Of a stretch of 64,000 bases of DNA, positions 36,567-47,559 are shown piece by piece (position 1 is the stretch's first letter; each line of letters begins with the position of its first letter). The notes under the pieces were generated by a model. That model had not been told where the DNA came from. It worked only from the letters and a program-made list of their open reading frames with translations, and did no database searches. The translations under genes were made by a program, and so were the position numbers. The stretch comes from Amaranthus tricolor (Eukaryota; Streptophyta; Magnoliopsida; Caryophyllales; Amaranthaceae): contig NC_080062.1 in the NCBI RefSeq assembly GCF_026212465.1, positions 3,193,501 to 3,257,500 on the forward strand. The letters run 5' to 3'.

Positions 36567-36688
36567 CTAGAAAGTGTATGTGCAGCTCCCATCATCACTC
36601 CTTGCAGTTGGGTCGAAATTTGCTGCATTTGGGTCAGTACAACCTTCAGGAACTGGTATTTTACCTTGTTGAGCAGCTGCTTGGCCAC
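36567..36688 (-). other. RCA: Alternative last exon of Rubisco activase (long-form redox tail)
   Basis: After a GATGCAATCAG acceptor, the exon encodes [20 protein letters not shown] and ends [14 protein letters not shown], carrying the two cysteines of the alpha isoform. It is joined to the donor G|GTTAAG at 37180/37179. If the intron is kept, the same bases read GGT TAA, giving the short isoform ending SGSFFG. Confidence 0.9.
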
Positions 36689-39600
36689 CTGATTGCATCA
36701 AAAACAATATTTCTTTTTAGAAATTTATAGTACTACATAATATATTTGGGAAATTCCACGTGGTAACTCCGAAATTTTGACTTTTTTACTTGGACAAATA
36801 ACTTTTTTAAATCCGCGTGGTGACTATAAACTTCTAGCTTATCCATTTGGTGGAAAAAAAGTTATGGTTTCTGTTAAATTTACGTTATTATTATTCATCA
36901 TAACGACTTTTTTTTTCATAAAAACAAACATCTCGATCACCCTTAAGAGAGACACTTTTTTGAAAATCTGTTCGAAATGAGTACTTAATTTAACATTTTG
37001 TCTACCACGAAGTGATAAAGTTAAAATCTCATGATCACCATACGAATTAAAAGAATGTTCGTCTACCATTTAGAATAGTCGAAAATTTAGAATTACGACA
37101 TGAAATTTCCCTATATATCTTTACCTTGTTTTTGCTGTATATTCTTAAGAGAGCAAACCTCAAAGTTAGGACACTTAACCGAAGAAACTTCCACTTTCAA
37201 TGGCATCTTTGTTAGCATCACCAAGAGCAGCTTCGCTTAAGTACTTGTCAGCAAGTTGGACTCTCTTCACATTCTCTTGTTCTTGCACCAACATGTTTCC
37301 GTACTCCATCAACTTCTCAATGGTCATCTTTGGTTGCTCAAAGGTTGGTGGTCCTTCCCTTGAGTTGACGAGCTTCTTTCCAATTGCTTCAATTCCTACT
37401 CCGGACACCCACTTTCTTACTTCATCGTCGTATACACGTGCCCTCAAGGCGCCGAAAAAGTCTACATTTTTAAACCATCACCTATGTTATAACACTAGTT
37501 TTATTCAATATGATATCAGAGCAATAAAATTTATACTTCTATTTCACTACTAAGTTTTTATTTACTTTTTAGCACTATTTATCAATCAATCTTAATGTAT
37601 ATTTTGTTAATAAGGACTAAATTAGTATATTCACAAGTTTGCAAACTAAAAGATCGAAACACATGTATTAGACTGTTAGTCATACCAATGGATTGGCCAG
37701 GAAAAGAGTCAACAAGCTTGACAATGTGCTCCTTAGGGACGTTGTCAGTCCTGAAGATACCGGTGCAGACACCAATACGGTCCTCACGGGTTGGAGCCCA
37801 GTAGAATTTCTCCATACGACCATCACGAATAAGGGGAGCGTACAAGGTGGAGAAATCGTTACCGGTGACAATGATGGGGACACGGGCATTCTCTTGCTTG
37901 TTGTACATACCCGGAAGTTGGACGTTGGTTGGGTTGTCAGCGATGTTCATGAGGGTGGCGTTAACCATTTGGTTGTTAACGGTGTATTGGGTGGTTCCAC
38001 CAAGACGTCCAGCACCAGCGTCGAGATCGTTGATGAAGAGTGCACACATTTTACCCTTGGCAATGATGTCTGCAGCCTCTCTATACCTTTGCCTAATCAA
38101 TTTAGCAGGCTCTCCGGCATTTCCACTTTCTAATTCTCCAGCACTCATCATGATTGGGCTGTTAAACAAAGTTATTAGAGTAATTTTATAAGATTAGCAT
38201 CACAAATTAAAGGAATTAATGAAAGGAGTTTATTAAGGACTTACTTAATTCCCATCTTGGCAAACACAAGCTCACATTGGAAGGATTTTCCTTGACCTTT
38301 TCCTCCCCAAATGCCCAAGATAAGTGGAACCTAATCACAACATCCATGAAAATTAACATATTATTATTAACTCAACTTGGAGTAAAAACTCACAATAAGT
38401 CGTTGAATCCCTATTTATTTCACATTCATTTTTGCAAATTTAGGCCTAAAATCAAGTAATAGAATTGTTATTCCTCTTAGATTGTTTTATTTTCTCTTTT
38501 CAATTGTTCTACCCTTTTTCTTTATTTTCTTTTTTGGAAATACACTTTACCAATTACCACCATATTTTAATCTCATTCACACATTTATACCCTCTTTTAA
38601 TAACAAATCTCTCCCTTCATCAAATACTAAATTTATTACGCTAAAAGTCTAAAATAACGTCCTATACTTTCCTTAAAACCACACCAAACCAATTTGATGT
38701 TATCACAATGGGACATAGTAGTATAAAAGACACCTTTAACGTTTAGAGCACTGTGCAGTCGGACACTTTACACATGAAAGCAGTTCTTGTACATTGCCCT
38801 GTAACGAAAATTAGTAAATGTATACCTTGATGTTGGGCAAGTTCAAGAAGTTCTTGGTAATGTGAACAACAAGCTTGTCCATGAAAGCAGGAGCAATGTA
38901 GAAATCACCCAACATGTTGTCCAAGTTGTACCTAAACACAATTCACAAACCCATAAATCATTTACTTGAAATTAGTCTAACCTAAACTACCAACATACAC
39001 ACATAATAGTATATTATTAGAATCGTCAAGAAACCAACTCAATCTAAAGCTTAAGCTGATGATAGAGGCTTCAGGATATATTTTGTACTCTAACACACTC
39101 ACAGAAAGCCCTTTGAGCTAGAAGTGTAAATTCAGTTCAAACTCTCCTCATATCTAACGCTGAACATTCCACTTTAAATGAGGGGTGATTGAGATTTAAG
39201 CCCATGACCTCTTATCATGCTGACTTCTGATAACATGTTAAGAAATCAACTCAGCCAAAAGCTTAAACTGATGGTTGATACCCTAGAATATGTTATGTAC
39301 GCTTACAAGAATGAGTAAAAGTTAATGACATACTTTTTAAGTCCAGAACTTTCATATTCCCAGCTAGACTGAACAACAACATGAGTACCCATATCGGCCG
39401 GTGCTTGGAAGAGCGAGTCGACAGCACCCTTACCACGACGAATGTCGAGCTGATCGTCAGACTGATCGGTGGCCAAATGAGCCCATCTGTCCTTGCTGGT
39501 TTGCTTTTGCTCGTCGTAGTCAGCAGCTTTGATAGTCATGGAAGAAGCCCTGGAGCTGCTTGGGAATCTCACATTGTTGTGCTTCTTTAAGCTGCACCCC

Positions 39601-42093
39601 ATGAATGCTGATGTTGGGACTGTTGCTCCTACATTTGAGCCATTCAAGCTCAACTGCACATACATCACACAAATTCACTTAGTTGGGCTACTTTCAATGG
39701 GCTTTTAACATTTTTTTGTCACCATTTGGGGTTATTTTTTGAGATTCTTTATCCGTTTTGTTTTACCCGTTACACAAGGGCACATACATCAAACAATTAG
39801 ACTTAGTTGGGGTACTTTTAATTTGAATGGGCTTTTAACATTTTTTGTCATCAATTAGTGTTAATTTTTGAAATACTTCCTCTATTCAGTTTTATTGTTA
39901 CACAAGGGCTTTGCACAATAATTAAGAAATGAGTATTTTTGTGTCAAAAAGACCATTATAATTCCTCAAAAGATAAGTGTAAAAGTTAATGAGGATTATG
40001 AGGTATGGGGTAGGAAAAAAAGAAAGCCAAAATAGATATTTATATATTTACTTTTTCAAAAATAGAACTTAATAAGTAATTTGAAACGGTTAAATAAGAA
40101 AAGTATAACAAGTATGTATGATGAAACGAAAACAAATATTGTCCTATATAATATTCTAATATGCAACATTATTATGGGTGACCATTGATTTTGCATGTAC
40201 TAGTCCAACTCCATTGTCATTATTGTGTACTGAAATGTTTTTAATCAAATAAGATAAGTTTGAATTCTCTCCTTTTATTTATTGGTATTTTCTTGAATAG
40301 TCATCACTTAATTGATAATTTAATTTGTAAATAATCCTATATTTCAAAACTCTTTTATCTGAAATAATGTCAAACTAATTTTATCTTTTGGAATATAATC
40401 ATATAATAAATCTATAAGTATTTTTCTAAAATAAATTATATGTCTTTATAAATATAATCCATTTTGGATATTTTCACCTTGTTTGCTATAATCCAACAAT
40501 TAGACTTAGCGTGATAGTATGTATTATATATTTTGGACTTTTAACTACCAACTTAATCTTTTAATTGAGTTAATTCTATCGATATGGTATCAGAGTGAAC
40601 ATGACAAAAAGTTATGAATTTTAACTTTATCTACCAGTCATTTTAAATAGAAAAATTTTCACTATCTATGTGAATAACATGAGTACGTTGTATTCGCACT
40701 ATTAACTCAAAAGACTCTTGTAAAAAGGAGTGTGATAAATTATACTCCCTCCTATTCAGCTCATGTGTCCCATTTACTTTTATGGTCAAGTCACCTTAAT
40801 TATCCCATTTCTATTTTTGATATGGATTTTTGACTTTTATGCCCTTATTAACTTTATCCTATTTTCAATTATACCCTCCATTACCCATACTAATTTTCCT
40901 TCCTTACATTAAAAAACCCATAATACCACTCTCTTTTCTACCTTTAGGGTCCCACTTTTGACTCTCCTTAAAATCCGTGAAAAGTCAAATGGAACCACTA
41001 AGGTGAATAAGAGGGAGTATAAGATAATTATTAGAGTTATTTTTGAAATAATAATATAGTGTTATTTGGGATATTATATGATATAACTCAACAAATATGC
41101 ACTTCTCTTACATAAACAATTTCAAATTTATGACCTTGAAGAGATTGCTAAGTTGTAAAACAGGGTTCATGATAAAAAAGGTTCTTATCTATTCTACTAA
41201 AATATATCTTTCCTTTTACAATATATGGCACAAGTTCACCCACATATGCACTAGTAATGTTGTTATGTATCTAATATCTATCCTTATGGTCCACTTTAAT
41301 TTAGTAATTCTATATAGTTTTATCTTCAATTTACAAAATATTTTTGTTATGAATCATTTCTTGTTGGTTTAATGATTAGACTAAGAGTTTTAACTTTTTT
41401 TAAAATTTTTGGATAATAATAAATACTAAAATATCTCATTCAATCATATAAATTTCTTAATTATGTTATTAAATTCAATAAAAACAACCCTATTATTATA
41501 ACAATAATATTATCAAGGTTATATATATAAATAACCCTCAAATTAATTAAAAAAAAAAACTTTGGTGAAAGTTATTTAGTTGCATTATGATTAAACAAGT
41601 TTGTATTTCTTGTTTAACTTAAATATTAGGGCTAACCAAAAGTATAAACCAAGCCTAAAAGTTTGGATGTTGATGAAGTTTGGAAATTATAAAATCAAAA
41701 ACATGAATAAACCCTATATTCCTTTCTTAATTATTCATGTTTATTTATTCCTAGAAAATGAACAAGATGACAATCTAAATCTTAGAGTATGCATGTCCTA
41801 AGTTATAAAAGATATAATCCTAATATATACTAAAATTTTATCTCTTTATTCCTTTAATTAATTAAACTGGACACAAGTTATCATAAAAGACTAAAGAGTC
41901 GTAGTCAACATTTGAATTGTATAAATGAAATCAAACAACAAAAACATGTGAAAACAATTTCATTAACGAAAATGTTACAAACTCAACAGACGACTAAAAA
42001 AAGTAAGGGTACAGATTCAAAGGGACAGATCGAGTAATAAGCACTTACAAGTGCCTTGTTGGCAGCTCCAAGGGTTGAGATAGCAGTAGCCAT
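36567..42093 (-). CDS. RCA: Rubisco activase, chloroplastic (two splice forms)
   Basis: Exons on the minus strand: 42093-42049, 39653-39334, 38931-38826, 38330-38245, 38158-37686, 37461-37180 and 36688-36567. All introns are GT-AG and in frame. The long form has 477 residues. Reading through the last donor gives a stop at 37175 and a short form of 438 residues. The protein has a Ser/Ala/Asn-rich transit peptide, a [10 protein letters not shown] start of the mature part, Walker A GGKGQGKS, Walker B region [10 protein letters not shown], sensor-like [12 protein letters not shown] and [16 protein letters not shown]. The long tail ends with the redox Cys pair (GCTDPN and GSCTYTF) regulated by thioredoxin. 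In the stroma this AAA+ ATPase removes inhibitory sugar phosphates from Rubisco. The N-terminal [15 protein letters not shown] is close to spinach as I recall it. Intron 1 (2.4 kb) and intron 2 hold MITE and TRIM insertions. Confidence 0.97.
39012..39305 (-). mobile_element. TRIM-like element with two short LTRs in Rubisco activase intron 2
   Basis: Two LTR-like segments (about 39012-39095 and 39236-39305) share AAGCTTAARCTGATG, the region before it (AGAAACCAACTCAAYC) and GAATATGTT/GGATATATTTT. Between them is about 140 bp with GAGGTCATGGGCTTAAATC on the minus strand. On that strand, the segment just inside one LTR reads TGTTATCAGAAGTC, a decayed form of the tRNA-Met primer-binding site TGGTATCAGAGC. 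No coding capacity. Confidence 0.65.
39865..40145. mobile_element. Decayed Stowaway-like MITE in Rubisco activase intron 1
   Basis: CTTCCTCTATTCAGTTTTATTGTTACACAAG opens the segment and TTTGAAACGGTTAAATAAG appears near its other end, with GGGCTTTGCACAATAATTAAG inside. The segment at 60655-60910 has the same plan. Ends are weak. Confidence 0.4.
40743..41022. mobile_element. Stowaway-like MITE in Rubisco activase intron 1
   Basis: Ends TACTCCCTCCTATTCAGC and GAATAAGAGGGAGTA are inverted repeats and are flanked by TA, the target of Tc1/mariner elements. About 280 bp, non-coding. Confidence 0.75.
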
Positions 42094-42300
42094 TTCAATC
42101 CAACGGTAGAGATCCAAACAACGCTAAAGAGTAAGTGAAGGGGATTATGTTATGAAAGCTCTTGAGAATTCCTGAGGGAATGTGAGACAAATGAAATGGG
42201 AAGACTTATAGCAAGTTATGATATTGTGTTTTTTTTTTTGAAGATTGGATTTTCAATCCTTGCCACAAATTCAAGATTACACTACCGCCATGTGGCGATA
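42094..42300 (-). promoter_or_regulatory. RCA: Rubisco activase promoter and leader
   Basis: On the minus strand a CTATAAG TATA-like box lies at about 42205-42211, some 115 bp before the ATG, suggesting a leader of about 85 nt. Further upstream is CGCCACATGGCGG (about 42287-42299), an imperfect palindrome with an E-box-like CACATG core. Light regulation is usual for this gene but is not shown by these short motifs. Confidence 0.5.
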
Positions 42301-42479
42301 TTTGATTTGTTCATCACTACATAGCCAAAATTTAGTCCCTTTGAGGCTTAAGGCTAGGAATTCATCTCACTTCTTATTCACTTTAATTTTATCACTACCA
42401 CCTTCTCTTTTGGTTTTGCCTATTTTCTCATTCATTTCTTGTCCACAAATCTTATATTTCACATCCATATGATTAATTA

Positions 42480-43035
42480 GTCATGTGTAAAACACAATTC
42501 AAAACAATTTCAGTGTGAGTTGTATAACTCAACTAATACAATTATTAAATATTAGTATAAAAACTTGTGCAATTTACGAAACTATGAGTATGAAATATAT
42601 AAATATCAAATCTTATTTAGCTTTAATTATTAAATAATTAAAATTTAAATTAGGTAAATATTACTATGTAATCAACTATTATTCACTAAAATAATTTAAT
42701 TTGTGAAGACTCCATAAGAATGAATTTTTGTCATTCTTCAGCATTTTTATTTTGTAATTGGTTTTTTTTTTTTTCCTAATTTATGGGAACTTCTCGATGA
42801 ATAAGATAACCAATTAGCCACCAAAAACTTGAAAGGAATTTGAGAGGATGTACGTGTGAGGCTCATTGACAAAAGGGTTACAATCTAAGCATTATGTTGA
42901 AAATGAGAGAAGAATTAAAGGGAAAGAGATATTGATAGATATTAGATAACATAAAACATAGAAGTTTTCAAGCGATAATGGATTTTAAAAATAACTTTCA
43001 CTTTCGACAAGTAGCATACAAAAATATAAGGTATT
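42480..43035. other. AT-rich intergenic DNA
   Basis: Nothing recognised. Confidence 0.4.
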
Positions 43036-43170
43036 TTTGTGCGAGACCGTCTCTTAATTAGACAACTTCAAAATAAGGAGTTCATATTCTAATTATTGTA
43101 TTTTAGTTGTCCTATTCAATTTATGTATGGAGAACGTCTTATGGTGAAACCGTTTCACTCAAAAATTTGT
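43036..43170. mobile_element. MITE with GAGACCGTCTC-type ends, diverged copy
   Basis: Starts TTGTGCGAGACCGTCTCTTA and ends GTGAAACCGTTTCACTC, with TTCAAAATAAGGAG inside. It resembles the copies at 34890 and 46247. Confidence 0.5.
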
Positions 43171-43224
43171 GAATATATAAAGAAAATATGAAAGAGAAAC
43201 TCTTACTCATAAATGTATATAAAT

Positions 43225-43366
43225 CATCATCATCGTACCCAGCGCACCCTGCTCATTGAAAACTATGATCAGAGTTTGGAAAGGAAAGAAAGATGGCAGC
43301 TCATACCCATAGAGGAGAGTGCGGTCAAAGAGTCCATCGGTTCGAGAAAGGTCTTCAAAGAGAGAG
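43225..43366 (-). mobile_element. SINE-like element, copy 4, with perfect target-site duplication
   Basis: Read on the minus strand: CTCTCTTTGAAG, CTCGAACCGATGGACTC, CCGCACTCTCC, GGGTATGAGCTGCC, a GAGCAGGGTGCGCTGGG block and an ATGATGATGAT tail. It is bounded by a perfect 18-bp duplication, TCATAAATGTATATAAAT, at 43207-43224 and 43367-43384. This fixes the element at 142 bp and shows retrotransposon-like insertion. Confidence 0.85.
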
Positions 43367-43977
43367 TCATAAATGTATATAAATATAGAAGGAAATTAAT
43401 GCTTTTTTCCTACGGGGTTTTTAATATGCCGGAGAGATGCATTCGATGTCCCTTTAATACTTTTGGTCTCTTCTTAGAGACTTTATTTTATCAATAAAAT
43501 TTCCCACTTTTAAAAAAAAATAGAAGGAAATTAATATTGATTATTTAACTCTAATAGATAATTGTTTAATTAGTTTTGATTAATTCTAGGGTAAGGATAA
43601 TCTCCTATAGATGAGAGGAAGATGAAAAATTGATAATCTTATAGATAATGAGAACTAAGCTTCAATCATAAGGCAAAAAGGAAAGTTTAGTGAATGACCT
43701 ATCCTATATGATTCAGTATTAAGGCTACAAAGATTTAATATTTTTTGTAAGCGGTAAGAATATCTAAGATTTATTTTATTTATGCAATTATTTTGAATCT
43801 AATTCTTTAATGTGACAAAAAGTCTCTCTAACAATACATGTGTCTAATAGATTAGCGTTGGCTTCATCATTTGTTGGTTTGGATCCACCCATTTCATAAA
43901 GCCATAAAGCCCAAATTCGATTTTAAAAAAAAGTGATATCTTATGATTCATGAACCTCTTTCAATATATGAAATCAT

Positions 43978-44492
43978 GAAAATTAGAAATAAATCAGTAT
44001 TTTTTGAAAAAAAATATTCATAAATAAGATTCTGTTAAACTTATATTCAAAAATAAACGCCTCCAATCTAATGTTAATGGTTGGTTTTTTTTCGTTGTTA
44101 CTAATAGTGGACCATTACTAAAGTGAGTTAAAGGAAGTCAGCTCAGCAATCACTCGCTGTTACTAACAGTGGGCCATTAACATCCAAATTTAACAATAAT
44201 AAAAAAAGTTAACAAAAGTCAACTCAATTGCCCCCAATTAGTAATTGCAGCCAATTACTTGACTAAATATTGTTGGTTCAACTTAAGGAATGGCCCGCTG
44301 TTAATAACAGCAAACGAATTTTTAGCTGACTTTTTATACTCATTCTTAATTATGGCCCGCTATTGTTAAATGCGAACACATCCAAACCTTAGAATCGGAT
44401 TGAAAGGCGCTTATTTCTTAAAATAAGTTTACTCCAAACTTATTTTTTAACTTTTTTTTTTATCTAAATTTACTTATTAATTTCGAATTTTC
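43978..44492. mobile_element. Mutator-type MITE with diverged palindromic modules
   Basis: Inverted ends GAAAATTAGAAATAAAT and AATTTCGAATTTTC, with longer imperfect inverted homology inwards (AATAAACGCCTCCAATCTAA against GGATTGAAAGGCGCTTATTT). Flanked by TGAAATCAT (43969-43977) and TGAAATCGC (44493-44501), 7 of 9 bases matching. Modules: CGCTGTTACTAACAGTG at 44155-44171, GCTGTTAATAACAGC at 44297-44311 and decayed ones near 44093 and 44250. Confidence 0.65.
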
Positions 44493-44553
44493 TGAAATCG
44501 CCAATGATGGGCTTAAAGATAGAAAATGAAGCTAATAGCACATCACAACATGT

Positions 44554-45311
44554 GAAATTTGAAAAACGTAAGCTAAAAAAAATAAATTAATTAAATAAAC
44601 TCAAAATCAAAGTATTTTCAAAAGTAAGCGTGAAAACCTCAGACCTATAGTTTAGAGTTGTTCGCAATTACTAACTGCGAACAACCATAAAAGACAAAAT
44701 AGTTGTTTGCAGTTAGTAATATTCAACTAATACAACAACATTACTTCAAAATCCAACATAAAGCTATAAAAACAATTAAAAATTACCTTCAATGCTTATA
44801 GATGATTAAGATTAGTCTTGATTTAACAACTAGAAACCTACATTTGAAAAAATAAACAAATTTAGTTAAAACCCTAAAAACCAAAATATACACCAAAAAA
44901 ACACAAAAAAATTTACCTTTGAGCAAGCTAGAGTATCCCACACTAATTTTGAAGTGCCAAATTGAAAGAGGAATGCAAGATTTGATGGAATGAATCAATG
45001 GTTTTAGAGGGAGAATGTCGAATGAAGTTAGGGTTTTGCAAAATGGGTAAAATGTGAACAAAAGAAACTGACCTGCGTTTTTGTAGAATAGGCTTGTTCG
45101 CAGTTACTAACTGCGAATAGCATATAAAACAAAATAGTTTTTCGCAGTTACTAACTGCGAACAACTAGTTTGTCTTATATGTTGTTCGCAATTAGTAACT
45201 GCGAATAGCTCCAAAGCACAGCTTTGGGGTTTTCACGCTTACTTTTGGGATTTTTTTAAAACTTGATTTATTTAATTATTATTTTTTTTTGCTCAAGTAT
45301 TTCAAATTTTC
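44554..45311. mobile_element. Mutator-type element (758 bp) with palindromic modules at both ends
   Basis: Inverted ends GAAATTTGAAAAACGTAAGC and GTATTTCAAATTTTC. Inverted homology continues for about 130 bp, including AAAAGTAAGCGTGAAAACC. Left modules are at 44658-44684 and about 44702-44720; right modules at 45093-45120, 45137-45164 and 45182-45208. The unique middle (about 44720-45060) contains a possible short leader or exon relic but no recognisable protein. No clear target duplication. Confidence 0.65.
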
Positions 45312-45319
45312 GCCATATA

Positions 45320-46246
45320 GAAATAGCAGCCCAATAAGAATTGTTGTCGGTTAAAACAATTTGATTTCATAATAAAGAGTTATATAACAACAACATAATT
45401 AGAAGTGTTCAAAACAGATTTCATAACTCAATATTGTGAGAGGACTTTGTTTATTAGTCCCAAACCTAAATAAAGGTGAAGAGGTGGACGATAGATTTTT
45501 GATTACCAAATCAATTTAACATAATAATAATAAAATTAGAAGTGTTCAAAACAGATCTGATAACTCGATATTTACCCAACATTATAACCGAGTTCAACTT
45601 GCTCGGACTTCAAATTGCATTTAAAATTATGTAAACATTAATGTGAACGCAAGACCCTATTTTAAACCTACCTGTTACACATGACCCGAAATCAACTTGA
45701 TGACTATAATAAACACCTCTAAACGCAATACTTGTAATTTGTAAGGATTCTTTGATTTGGGTCTTATATTGTTATATTATATGTGGCAAAAGAAAGAAGT
45801 AAAGGATGCTTAACAAGAAAACTATTTTACATTTATTTTTTTCTATAATCATAAAACTCATTTCTAATAATATTATTAAAGTCAGGAACAAAGAAAAAAT
45901 AATTGTGCAAGTGACAAAAGCATTTCTCCTAATTAGTTTAATGGTATTTTGAAAAATCATCATGGAAATTTTTATGAAAAGTGGAAACAATTATCAATTT
46001 AATTAAAAGGTCATAAAATTAGTAGGGAGCGGCAAATGTAGAAAAAATTATAAATCACTCATGACCCACATAAATGATTATAAAAGAGGTTCCAATTATC
46101 ACTCATTGCCTTAAAATTATGTTCTATGAACCTACAACAACTATAAAACAATGCATCTAGTCTCATTGATGATTGATATTTATTGTGATTTAATCAAAAT
46201 AACTCCATTTTAGTCCTAATAAGTAGTTAATGTAATTTCAGCTATT
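45320..46246. other. AT-rich intergenic DNA
   Basis: A 20-bp segment AATTAGAAGTGTTCAAAACA recurs at 45399 and 45535 with related flanks (CAGATTTCATAACTC / CAGATCTGATAACTC), marking a diverged local duplication. No gene seen. Confidence 0.45.
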
Positions 46247-46390
46247 CTTGTGGGAGATCGTTTTTCAAAAAGACAATATTAAAATAAGAAGCCCAAATTC
46301 TTATTATTTAATTTGTTGTTAATTACGTTATTTAGGCAATAAATCTAATACATCTCTTGGAGAGACCGTCTCTCATAATAATTTGTGATT
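46247..46390. mobile_element. MITE with GAGACCGTCTC-type ends
   Basis: Starts TTGTGGGAGATCGTTTTTCA, has AAAATAAGAAGCCCAAATTC inside, and ends CTCTTGGAGAGACCGTCTCT. Same family as 34890-35035. Confidence 0.6.
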
Positions 46391-46525
46391 TATTTTACAT
46401 AAGTATTAATTTGATAAAAACATTTATATTCCTAATAAGTACCTACCGTCTCTCATAATAATTTGTAATGTATTTTATAAAAGTATTAATTTGATAAAAA
46501 CATTTATATTCCTAATAAGTACCTA
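46366..46525. repeat. 80-bp tandem duplication at MITE edge
   Basis: CCGTCTCTCATAATAATTTG to CCTAATAAGTACCTA occurs twice (from 46366 and 46446) with few differences. The unit starts inside the MITE end and continues into flanking DNA. Confidence 0.85.
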
Positions 46526-47555
46526 AGGGCTATTTGTAAAGAGTGGATATTAATTAGTGTTTTTCGATTACAATTTGACATAATTAGTTGATTTGTATAG
46601 CAAATGATTGTTGGGTGAAGCTGTATTCTGGAGTTTTTAACTGATTTGACCAGTAAAAAAAATATATTTGAAAAATTAATTATTGATTGTTAGTTATTTA
46701 TTAAAGAAAAGTGGATAAAAGGCTAAAAGCTAGTATGAGCCTTTCATTTTAGCCTTTCAATTTTAGTTTGGAAATCAATTTATCAGTTGGATTAAGAAAC
46801 ATTTATAATTCACTAATTTTTACGGTTCAACCGATCAAAAATTAAAAAGCTAAAATATGCACACCAAAACATTTGTTACCACTACTCATGAATTTGGTAG
46901 TTTGCAAAGCAATTTTAGCAAAATAAAGCAACAAAAAGGGTGACATCATTATAATTAAACAACTTATATATCTATATACTCCTATATCTTACTTGACCAT
47001 CTTGACAATTGAGCATTGACAAAACCTAGAATTTGGAAAATCAAAGTCAAAATTTCTTTATAAAATCTTGAATGTAATACTTTCTCAGTCTTTGGTAGGA
47101 GGCTTGATTGGCGGAATATTCAATTTTTGTAGAGTCAATCCAATTAGCTTTACTCCTATTATTGGTGATCTTTCAATTTCCTTGTTGGGTCATCAATATG
47201 TGCGAATCATTAGGATCGCAATCCTACCGATTCTAACGAGCGAAATCTTTTGTTCGGATTGTCGTAATTTAACCTGCATTCTATACTTAGTGTCCATTCA
47301 GGTGTTTGGATGGATTTTCGGGTATATAATATAGAGTATACACACAATTGCTTTTTCAAATTTTCATTGACAAACAACAAAGCCTTCTTTATCATTACAA
47401 ACACAAACAAGATAACAAGATGATATTTGGCATTATGTACAAGAAACAATTGAGTTACACTTTAGAGAACACTACAACTACTTCATACTACTAGCACAAA
47501 CAGCTTAATAAGCCCAAGGAAGCCCGCAGTTTTTATCGATAAGGTGAACGATTAA
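46526..47555. other. Intergenic DNA and 3' region of the ZAR1-like gene
   Basis: No protein family recognised. A short plus-strand ORF near 47068-47334 has no supporting feature. Confidence 0.4.
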
Positions 47556-47559
47556 GGAC

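Noticed and set aside
37693..38191. Plus-strand ORFs of 114-146 residues
   Set aside because: Antisense shadows of Rubisco activase exon 5.
43213..43497. 94-residue plus-strand ORF
   Set aside because: It overlaps the TSD-bounded SINE-like element on the opposite strand and has no domain.
44789..45061. 90-residue minus-strand ORF inside the 758-bp Mutator-type element
   Set aside because: No similarity recognised; Phe/Leu/Lys-rich composition as expected of AT-rich DNA. A relic of a leader or exon is possible but unsupported.
47068..47334. 88-residue plus-strand ORF near the ZAR1-like gene
   Set aside because: No recognised domain, no promoter features, and typical of chance ORFs in this AT-rich DNA.
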